DNA from: Linyphia triangularis
Lineage: Eukaryota; Arthropoda; Arachnida; Araneae; Linyphiidae
Direction of reading: 5' to 3'
Length of the DNA stretch: 64,000 nt
Assembly: GCA_963978545.1 (NCBI GenBank)
Contig: OZ021729.1
Location: 6,941,501 to 7,005,500, forward strand
A program made the translations under genes and the position numbers. Shown piece after piece: positions 42,861 to 54,800 of this stretch. How positions within the stretch are numbered: position 1 is the stretch's first letter; every line of letters starts with the position of its first letter. Below the pieces are notes generated by a model. It was not told the origin of the DNA. It made no database searches and was given only the letters and a program-made list of their open reading frames with translations.

Positions 42861-45800
42861 ATGTCTTTCGAAGGGGATGTTACGGAGACGAAGGTTTTAT
42901 TGACCGCAAAGCAGTTGGAAGGCTTACCCAGAGACAAGGTCTTTTTGTTCAGTCGGTAAGTATATTCTGCCATGTTCAAGGTGTCAGTCCTAATTGCAGT
43001 TTTTCGCCTTGATCTTTGGATAAATTTAAATCTTTTTTTTTCTAAGTTTAGTTGTTTGCTTTTCAGTCTGGTTATTAGATCGTTTAATGTTGCTGAAGTA
43101 ATGGAAAATATTTGACATAGGGATACTGTCGGAGAAATCTAAACCTCGTGCATGTTTCAGCATTACTATTCATTAAGAGTATATTCAATTTACTCCACTT
43201 TTCTACATAATGAATTCGAGTTCCAAAGGTTTATTGGAGAAAATCTTGTAAAGTTATGCAGCACAGCTGCTTTTTCAATAGCGCTTTGAAAAGGAAAGTA
43301 AGACTTTGGCATATAAATCTAGGTCATTTTTCAATCCTACTTTTGTTAAAATGACGTAGTCTGCACAAGATATTTCAGGCGTTGAACTTTCGTATGATTT
43401 GTCCATTATGCAAGGTTTATTGAAGGTCTCAATTAATGTTTAGTATGTTTTGAAGTAATGATGCCTGAATAAGTTTAATTTTAAACGAGCTAACATGAGA
43501 CTTTTATATTTAGAAATCAATTTTTTATATTCCATCAATGTCTGTGTACAGTCTCAATAATTACAACTTTATGATTGAAATATTTCATCTTCAGGATGAG
43601 CACGGGCTCTGCAATCAATACAGATGTGACGTCGACCGTAAATCACTCTATCATCCCTGATGATATGAGTGATCCATCGTCTTCTTTGGACAGTCCTACT
43701 TTTGAAGATTCTGACTTGCTGGGTTCTAATGTTGCCGATGTTACTGCACAACTTGCTGCTGCTGGTAAGTCATCTGAATGCAATAGTAACAGGATCATAA
43801 AATCTTGTATTTATCAAAATAATAATTCGTTATGCATACAAAAATTCCAAAATTACACAAAGCAGAATGTTTTTTTTTTTCATTAGGTACAAGCTAATAG
43901 ATCACGGCAATTGACTAGTTCTCATGACTATTTGCCCAAAAAACATAGTAGCCACAGAACCTGGAAATCGGGGAATTTTTTAAAATGTCATAAAAATATG
44001 GGACATTTTCGGTATTTTTCCATTAAAGGGATCCTTTGGCAATATATATAATATGTGTAAAACTTCCAAGTGCGGTACGGATTCTGTGCCAAGGTGATTT
44101 CGCCCCTCGTGTTGCTGATGGTGCCAGATAATCTGAAAACAACCAACCAACCGTTTATAGACATTTGTACCCAAAATAATATCACTTTGAGCACCCTCAC
44201 CTCCCATTTTAACCCTATCCTCCTTTAATTGTACCATCTTTTTCCTTTTTTTTTTTTTTTTTTTTTTTAACTATTAGGCCTCTCTTAGTGATTACCTTTT
44301 GACACAAAATGTGCAAAATCGCCATTTTTGTGATCTCAAGTTTAGTCATCGACTTTAAAAAATAAGTAAATTGAGTGGTGAAAGTATTTTCCTGCTGATA
44401 TTCGATATTAAATACAATTATATTTAAAAGTTAAAAGTGCTTTAACAAATTAAACATCTTGAGTGATGGAATTCATAATCGTTTTAGCATTTTGCGAAAT
44501 TGAAAATTGTGATTTTAGCTTTTTCGCTTAAGTAATTTTGTACTTTAGCTTAAACATTAGTCTGTCTCGAGATAGTAGCCGTTGTAAAAATAATGGTAGG
44601 GCTTTTCCTATAGAACGACAGTAATAAAATGTAGAATGAAATTTGAAGAGAAAATACCATTTTTTTTTATTATGAAATCGTAATTTATTTCAAGGCTATT
44701 TTTATAAACAAAAAAAGTGAAACACTGCACAATACATTATTTCTCATTATTAAGTTGTAACTAGTCATTAAATTTCATGTACTGCTATGGCTGTTATATG
44801 CCTATATTTCTCCAGTTTTGCACAATATTTTGGGTGTACTTCAATTTTTTTTTTAATAAGAATCTACATTTAAAATTGTGAGAAGGTTATCTCATTAATT
44901 AAGTTAATTAGCCTGATTAATGAAACATTCGAATGTAAACTTAGTGATATTCAAGCAGCAAAACGCATTTTTACCACATTTTTACTGTCATGTGTGCTTG
45001 GATCTTGCAACATGTATGATACACAGGGGTTGCATTCACCCTAATATTCCTTAATTTTGATAACTCCTAAAAAAATTAAACTGAAAATTCCCCGATTTTT
45101 CTTCAATACTCATGAAAACCCCCAATATTCTTCCAGATGTAAAAAATGGATTTAATTAAATTTGCATATTTGTCAAAATAGTATAATGAGGAACTTGCAC
45201 ATGTGGGGAAAATGAATATTTTTTGCATTTTCTAGTGTTATCCAACGAATATATTTGAGCAGTGCAATTATATTTTATCTTTATGCTTTCAATTAATCAA
45301 AAATCGAGTTTGAAATTAGCCGAAATCAAAGCAAAAGTCACGTGACCAAAAACGCATAAAAAAAACGTGACTTTATTACGCAGAGATAAAATCGCTAAAC
45401 GAAGGAGAAACCTCACTCTAAAACAGGTTTTAGACTGGTTCATTATCTGCGCGTTGACGTTCACGCAAAAGTGGCCTTTTCCCGCCAAATCGCAAAGTGA
45501 AAAACTAAATATTTTTTTAGCTATCTATCCAAGCTCAAATTTTTGAATAAATGGTATTGTTTTTCATGATTTTTTCTCTACTTTTATTTAAAAATAAAAC
45601 CAAAAAACATTAAAGTTGCTCATTGTTTAATTATGCAACTGTTATTTTACTAAATATTTATTTAAAGTATAATTTTTTGAAAATTGGATATTTTTTTCCC
45701 TGTATTGAAACAAGCTTTGGAAAGAATGTTTGTGTTAGGAGCCTATCAGCTTCAAAAGAAATATACCTAAATGTTTTTGAATTATCCTTAAAATTTAAAA

Positions 45801-48800
45801 AATTATGCCTAAAATTTTAGGATTTATCCTTAAAATTCCTGCCTAATTTTTTTTAGAAAACTCATTGTGCTCATTGGATACATTATGAATTTGTTTTACA
45901 GGTCCCATCGGGATGGCTGCTGCAGCCGCTATTGCTACTGCCAAAAAAAGGAAGCGACCACACTCCTTTGAAACAAACCCTTCGATACGAAAACGTCAAC
46001 AAACAAGGTTATTAAGGTACTACTTTGAATAGGCTAAAAACAACCCCCTTTAAAGTTTTGACCAGTGGGGTATTAAAAACTTCCAGAAAGTAAGTTTGGT
46101 TCTGGAAACAAAAACACCTACTGATTAAGTTTTTCCTATTCAAAGTTAAGTTCTCTAGTTGTATTTATTACAAGTCTATTTTATGGTGTGATTGTAATTG
46201 TTCTTTTTATTATAATCTTAGTGAATTATGATAGATTAATTCTCTTGGGGTTGAAAATTAATTTTAAATTAATGTGTGTATAATTTGTGGATCATTAATC
46301 AATAATTTTCTGAGTAGTCGAATAGCAGAAGACAATAAAATAATTTCTTACCTTGCAAAAGGTGAAAAATTTCTAATATTTTAGTATGCTATACATGCTG
46401 GTGTTTTTTAAAGGAAATCCTAAGTTTTCGAATGTGCAGCATGTCAAGGTGCTGTTGACATTGTGAAAAAATGGCTGAGAAACTAAGTTTGTAAATATCA
46501 CCCAATCAATTAATTATCAATCAATTTATTAAAAATAAAGAAAATTTAAGTTTGAGCAGGTAGTTTTCTGGTTCTTCTACTTTAATTGGCTATTATTATT
46601 TCTTTAATTTCACAATGTGCAATCAATATGAAATTGTTCCTAATTTTCTCACTGATAACAAAAACAACAATTGGGAATAATGTCTCTATTGTAGCAAATT
46701 TTCTAAATGATTTTAGGTGAAGGACAAGCAAACTTAGAAAATTTATTATAGCACTATAATGTATAACATATTTTAAAATTAGAATGTCTGCTTTTGCAAG
46801 GTAAATCTCTTTCTATTGAAATAAAAGATGAATTCTCATTTAAAAAATATAAAATATTGATTGAAAATGTTTCTATCGAACATTCTTTTCTAAAATAGCC
46901 CTCGCATAAATATTCATTTTATACTTGTATCAGGATTTAAAATCAAGTAAAAAATTTCTTTAGCAAAAATGCTGAAACGCAAGTTATGCTTTTGTTGTCT
47001 GTAATTATCAAAAATTTAATAAAAGTTTAATATTATAAGATAAATATAATATCAGGATCGAGTGAGAAAAGTTATAACATTTTGGAATTTTTTTTCTTCC
47101 CCCCTGTGATAGTGTAAATTGCACTTAACCTTGATGTATTTTGGAATTATCACTATTAGACTATTCAATAAATTAGCATTGCGGCAACAGCTTACTTTTA
47201 CCCTCGAATTGAAATTAAAATAATTTAATTTCCTCAAAATTAAACTTTTTTTTTTCACTAAGTGCTACTTGCGTAAAATTGGGAATCGCAGATTTTATTC
47301 ATAGCTACTATATTTGACAATTACTCGGGGGGAAAAAAATTATATTTAATGTCTGTTTTTTGAGTTTTATTTTACAGCTTTTTTTTCTATTTGTAGGAAA
47401 CTCAAAGCAACCATTGATGAATACACTATTAGGGTGGGGCAGCAAGCTGTAGTGCTTGTTGTCACACCCGGAAAACCACAAAACAATTTTAAAGTGTTTG
47501 GTGCTCACCCATTAGAAAATGTGGTAAGTGCCAATACTGCCAATTTTGTTTTCTTATACCCAGAAATTCTAATAAAATTTTATGATATGTACAAAGCTTT
47601 TAAGAATTGTTTATAAAATGTGGTTCCTTGAAAAGATCCCAACTTTCTAACCTTTTTGTTTGAATGATAAAATTGTGGATTGTATGGGATCAGGGTTCCC
47701 ACGGTCATTGAAAGTCCTTGAAAATGCTTAGAGGTTCTTAAAAGTCCTTAATTTTTGCAGATATTGTGTGGACAACTGCAAAATTTATGAAAATACAATT
47801 TGGACTGCTATCCCCGCGTGACCACCACTTATCTGCACCGTATCGGAATTTTCCGACGTATTTGTATTACGCATCCACCAACTTGTAACTTTTTTGGTAG
47901 AATATACTATATTAAAAATTTATATATAGACATGATGCCTGAAAACAAATTTTCAAAGGTCCTTAAAAATATTAATTAGGTCCTTAAAAGTCATTGAAAA
48001 GTCATTAATTTTCATTTTGTGATTTGAGTGGGAACCCTGGGGATTGGTGATGTTAGTTTTTGTCTTAATTGTCCAAGTAATAAGCGAGATTTTCAGCAAT
48101 GCGGAAAATCAGAAAAATCATTTCTGAAAACATAAAGGAATTTTTAAAAACAAGCTAGATTAGAATTTTGCATAAAATAAAGATCAAGAATGAATTCCTT
48201 CTAAACCTTAAAAATTATGTGTCCATCAAGTTTTTCAATATGGATATTCTTAAAACTTTTTATTTGATTTAGGCACATATTTTAATGCCCTTGATGTGAT
48301 GTCTGATTTTTTTTTTTAAAATTTAGTTTATAGATCTTGTATATCATTTTAAAGTTTCCTTCACTTTAGCTGCTATGGATATTAAAGTTGCTGTATGTTT
48401 TTTCCTGTAGGTGAGAAACTGTAAAAGTGTAATAATGCAAGAATTGGAGTCTGCTTTGGCTCAACAAGCTCCGCCCCAAACGCAAGATGATCCAACTTTG
48501 CATGAATTACCACCATTAGTAATAGATGGGATACCAACACCGGTAGAAAAAATGACACAAGTAAGGAGAGTTTGTCTTATCTTTGGCGCCAATGGATAGC
48601 ATCAAAGGCTTAAATTCAATTATAAAATATTGATAAATGCTATTTGAGGGCCTTAGAAGCAAAGGGGTCTAAGTGACTTTTTTTAACTTTTGCAGAAATA
48701 CATTTTAAAATTTCTTATTTATATTAAATTCTTTGAAAACTAAGAATATCTTCATTCCAGAGGTTAGTATTTGAGCAACAAGTAATTTTCATATAAATTT

Positions 48801-51800
48801 AATATAAATAAGAAACTTTAAAGTGTATTTTTCTCAAAAGTTACCAAAAGTCACTTTGGACCCCTTTGCTTTTCAGGTCATCATTTAAAATTTCCGAGTT
48901 GAATCTTTGGAAAGTGATTTTGATCTGCGACACTCGTAACTGTAATTCAATGCTTTATCGGTACGAGAAATGCAACTAATATACAGGATTTCCTTGTATA
49001 TTGAAATGTCATGAATTTGGACATTGGTTAAATTTTGTTACGGAAAGTTACGATTTTGAGCAAAAAAAAAACACAAGTTGCCGAAAAAACAACAGATTTC
49101 GTGGATTCCTTAACATCAAATCGTGTGACTATGACGTCATGAGCACCAAATAATTTAATGGTACAATAATTTTCTTACTATATCTGTGTTAGTAAAATTC
49201 ATACATGTTACATTTTTATTTTTTTCGGGATGCGATTCTTTGAGTCATAGAAAATTATTTGTTTCAGTCTTGGAAAATCATGAAAAGTCATGGATCCGTG
49301 ATCTTTAATTTTGGCAGAAACCTTGAATATATTAGAAGCCTAAATTGTGTTGACCTTCTCCAAAAGATCACAATCAAATCTGATTTTTTGCTGCTCGTAA
49401 TCTAATTATTGCCTTAACAGAAAAGCCTTAAAAATATATATATTTTTTTAATATCTTAATCTTACAGGAAGCTTTGAAAGAAGGCAACTCAGCTTGTTAA
49501 TACTTTCATAAGTGTCTGTTTCCAAGTCTGGTTTAAAATGTACTATATAGTTTATTGCTGTGTTTTTTCCTCAGGCACAATTGCGCACATTCATCCCCTT
49601 AATGTTAAAGTACTCTACAGGAAGAGGGAAGCCTGGTTGGGGTCGGGAATCAACGAGACCTGCGTGGTGGCCTAAAGAGCTGCCCTGGGCCAACGTTAGA
49701 AGCGATGCCCGAACTGACGAGGATAAGCAAAAGGTTGGTTGCGAGTTCAATTTTTTTTTTGTAATTTTTTTTTTTGCATCGTCGTTGAAGTCTTCTAATG
49801 TTGGGGGTATGCACATTGTAACACACCCTGATATGCAATAACAGGGTTCCCATGGTCCTTGAAATTTTTTTTTAATGAAATTTGGTTCTCGGGTCCTTGA
49901 AAAAAAAGTTGAGGTCTTGGAAAGTCCTTAAATTTTTAAGCAACCATCGATAATCTTTGCCTCTTTTTTTCGCCTCCATTTTGTATTTTTATGTCGAAAG
50001 AGTGTCTTTTTATGGTCCTTGAATTTTCTTAAGAATGTTCTTGAAGTTTCTTAAAAGGCTCCTTAAAAGTCCTTAAATTTTTTCTTCATTAAAAGTGGTT
50101 ACACTGACTAAATACACAAGGTGGTTTAGAAGATTAAGCATAAATATTTATTGACACTGTAGTGCATTGGCAAACAATAAACTGAGTATGGGAGGGCAAT
50201 TTTAAGATGGTAAACATCTCACTGTGACAGAAAAACAGCAACTTTCGAGGGCTTCCAGACCTTGCACTTGGGGTGGAATGGCTGGTGGTTTCTTTGAAGC
50301 TCCCAGGACACTAAAACTAAAACAACGGTTTACTGAATAGCTGTAACGAAAGACGCCAGCTCGGCGTTCAACTCTTTTATGGAAACAAGACTATAAGGGG
50401 GAGAGCAAAGGACAAAAGCCGTTCTTATATAATACATGTGACACATGTACAGTGCCTATGGTCCGGCAACTGGCCAATCATGGCAAGGATTCTCCGAGGC
50501 CAACACGAATTGTCACATCGTAACTGAATACCATTTGATTATACATTAAAATCTAATGTTAGAGTGCACACAGCTATTAGAAACCTCTTTTGTCTAATGT
50601 ACTGGAACCTTTGACAAGTGCAGGGTTCGTACGCCTCCTGAAATTAACTCTTTTTTTATAAGGGCCCTTAGAACTCCTGAAAATTGTGTTTCTACTCCTG
50701 ATATTTATTTTTGTCTCCTTAAAAATTATCTTCGAAGGGTAAAAAGATCAGTAAAAGTAAAACGTAGCATTTTTTTCTTGATAAAACGTCTCTGAAATTC
50801 GAAATTCTTACCTTACTTCAGAGTCTACTGCACATGCGCTTCGTCACTGCAGTTGAAAAGAAAAATATTCTAACAGTCCCAGCATGAGGCGATTCTCGAC
50901 AACCAGGTGCTTGGAGGGAAAACTATATTATTAGACATGTCATTCTCTCCTCCCCCCTCCCCCCATTAACTCCTGAAAACTCCTTAATAACGACATATTA
51001 CATTAATAACAACTATTTACTATCATAGATTGAGTATGAACCCTGCAAGTACCCATTGTAAAAAGCTCTTGGAAGGTAGGTAGCCACTTATCCCTCCCAA
51101 CACTGAATGTTAAATTGTTTTTTGGCAAATGCTAGGAAGTTATATGTATTTTATGAAATGTTGCTACATTTTTCTAGTTATCTTAAAATTGAATGCATAA
51201 GAATCGAAAGGGGATAATTCCAGGAAGACCTAATGAGAAAAACACAAAAAACATTTACTCTTTTGGTTACACCTGTACTACAAATGTTAGTTGCTAAAAC
51301 AATAGATCATACCTAGACACTTTTAGCTTAATTACATTATTTAGAGTAGCTGGAAATCGGGGAAATGTCGGGGAATTTTTTAAATTTCATCAAAATCGGA
51401 GAAATTTTGTATTTAAGGCACGTTCATCCATATTTTGGCTCTATTTTGTGGTGGTAATCATTAGAAGTTTAATGTTACAGATTAGTTTAAACTTTTCATT
51501 ACCAGCAAAACTATTTTTAAAAAAATTGCATATTATCTCTTTATGTTCTATTTGATCAGGGTAACCTAAGAAAATTGGGGAAATTTGAAAAAAAAAAAGT
51601 TTGCCCTAAAATCAGGGAATTTTTTAGAAATCTGTCAGGAAAATCAGGGAACTTTCTTTCCTGAATTTTGTGTCCACTCTGTTATTGAATAGATTAATTG
51701 CCAGGGGTTAACATTTGTTTTTGTCTCAAGCACAAGGAACTTGCACCAACACATGTTCCATGTGCTTGTTAGGATACAGAAGACTTCTTGTATCCTAACT

Positions 51801-54800
51801 ATGGTTGCCTTACTTTTTTACATCAACGATATCTGAAAAGGCAACAATTTTTTTACATCAACGATAATTTTCATTTTGAAGAGTTTAATTTTAAATGGGT
51901 TTGTTTTTCGTGCTGTTTCAATCATTTCAGCATACTCCTTAGGTACACAAGCTCTGTCCACCTTTTGAAATACTTGCTTTAAAATATCAAAATCCCTATT
52001 GTAAGAGAAAAAGGAGTGCCTGATGGGAAAGTATTGGAAGTATGTGGTGAAATTTTTCTTGGGCTGTAATAGCAAGTTGCAAAAGGCCAAGTACATGGTT
52101 CCGATTTTGCCCCTAACATGCAGTTGCAAAAGAAATTCCTTCATAAGACTCCTACATATGTTGTTCAATATAGTCCAAAAAGAATGAAGAAACTTCAGTT
52201 GGCTCCTTCTTTGCCTGTCCTTCATGGTACACATGAAATCTTACATGGATCAGTTCCAACATTTTGAATACAGAATACATTTACCTATAGCTGACAGAGA
52301 TAAAACATCTTCTGAACTGGGATGTGTGGTTGTGGGAGATTTTGCATGTAATCAAAACATAAACTAGTTACCGTAGGATCATTTTTGCATTTCGTAACTA
52401 TTTCGTGTATTTTTTTTTTTATAGAGTTCCTCAGCTCTTCTGGAATGGACAATCTTTTTTGCAGCTGCAACTCGTTTTGTGGCAGCATTCAGTGATTTGC
52501 TCTTTATCTTAATATTAAGTTCCTCTCGAATGGAACAAACATCCACTGGTGTCCGAATAAATCTAAGCTTATGATCACTGTTAAAGTGGTTTAAGTAGTA
52601 TTCGTACTTTACGCAACTGTTTTCACATTTAGCACGAAATATGTAATACATGCTTCACACATTTGCCGTTCAAATAAATTGGTACTGCTGAGTTGGGTTT
52701 CAAAACGGAATAAGTACAGGATTTATCTCCTTTGGATCTTTAATCCAAAACTGTAACTGTTATAATGGGCATTTGTTACCAATACAACTATTGCTTTTTA
52801 AGTGATAGATCTCTATTTAAGGGACCCATTTTATTTGTTAACCCCAATCTTGAAAATTTGTCACTTATCCACTTTTGATTCTCATGCTTTCAATTGATCT
52901 TGCTTATTATTACAAGCTCTCTTAGTTTGACTAGATTTCAAAAATGCAATCTTTCTATTGATTTAAATATAATTGTTAGTATTGAATCTATTGCATCCTT
53001 TAAAGTTATTGCCCACCTGACATGCTGACCTTGCATGCCAAAGGTGCCGGGTTTTAACCTTGGGCAGGGGTGGGAATTCTGCGCCAATTGCGCCAGCGCG
53101 CGCCAAAAGTGGTATCCTGCTCCAACCTGCTACAAAACCACATTTAAGTGCAATTCTGCGCCAATTTTGCTTTAAATCTTTCTTTAAACGTTCACGCTAA
53201 AGCGCCAAACCAGATTACGCACGCTAAATCTATGTGGAGATGAAATTACGGCAACCTCAAGGGCGCAATGTATGGATTATCCCTCTGAAATCGACATTCA
53301 CGCATGCGCATTCATGTTCAAACGCGCCTTGCATCGGGACAAATTCAAATCGCCGAGTGCTGATAGCTGATATCTCGAGCGTTATTGCTAGATAATATTT
53401 AAGGGGCAGCCTCAAAATTTCCGATTACTAGTTAGCACGGATGGCCATTTCGTACGTACCTTGATTAAGTGTGTTTCGCCGGATTTTTACCACACCCTCT
53501 TTTGCTCTAAATATAAAGAAGAAAGGAATTGGTAAAAAGTTAAAGGTGTATAACTATCAAATGTTTTTACTAAGCATTTAAAAAGAATATTTTCGCTCCG
53601 ACACGCGTAATGACGATACCTTCTATTAAAATTAGGGATGTGTTTTCTAATTTACTTGTCGGCTGTTGGTAATTAACTTTTAAACGGCCGTTTTACTTTT
53701 GGAATTAAGTATCACAGAAATGTAATCAAAATCCCTGAATGTTTCCGGTTAAAAAAAAAAAAAAAACACTTTTTTATAAGTTTATAGAACGGCATGTAGG
53801 ATAAAATCGCGGTTTTGACGCTGAATTTGACCCGATTTGAAAAATAAAATAAAAAATTCACAAAATTTTAGAACATTTACAAAAAATTTAAAAACATCTT
53901 ATTTTAATTTTACTGTATTGCTATTTTTGCTATAAGAATTGCTATTTTTATACAAATGAGTCCTATATAATAATAAAACAAAGAGTCAGTGGATTTATAG
54001 AAAGCTACTTAAAATAGGTGTAAAACTTTACTTACATTTTTTTACCTAAGTAGTTTTGGCCTTTGACAAACGGAATGTTAAAATTTTAATTATTTTTTTT
54101 TTTACAAACTGACTTTAAATAGAGGTACAGTTCTGAAATTTTCAACGTAAGTAGTTTTGGCCTTTTTTTATTAGACTTTTTAAAAACAGAATGTTAAAAT
54201 TTAATTAGTTTTTTTTTAATAAAAAAAAAATTACAAAACTACTTCCAATAAGGCTACAGCTCAGAAATGTTCAACATAAGTAGTTTTGAGCTTCAAATTG
54301 TTCATTTGACAAACATAATGTCAAAACGTTATTATTATTTTTTTAAATAATTTTTTTTTTTTTACAAAGTGACTTCAAATAGAGGTACACCTCTGAAATT
54401 TTCAACCTAAATATGTTTGGACTTCTAATTAGACTTTTGAAACACAGAATTTTAAAATTTTAATTTGTTTTTTTAATTAATAATTTTACAAAGTGACTTC
54501 TAATAGATCTAGAGCTCTGAAAATTTCAATATAAGCAGTTTTGACCTTCTAATTTTGCTAATTTACAAATTATATTTATGTTGTAATTGTATGTATATCT
54601 TATAATTTTAAATTTAATAATACATGATTTTTGTAGAAAAATGAAATTATACAATTTTAAATTTTAATTCTTGTAATTGTTGTTAAATCGGCTACAATTT
54701 ATTATATTTCTACTATTAATCTTCAAATTTTGCTGCTACATTTTCTCTTATTCTGCTCCAAAAGTTAAATTTTGCTGCTCCAATTTTTTGCGAATCTGCT

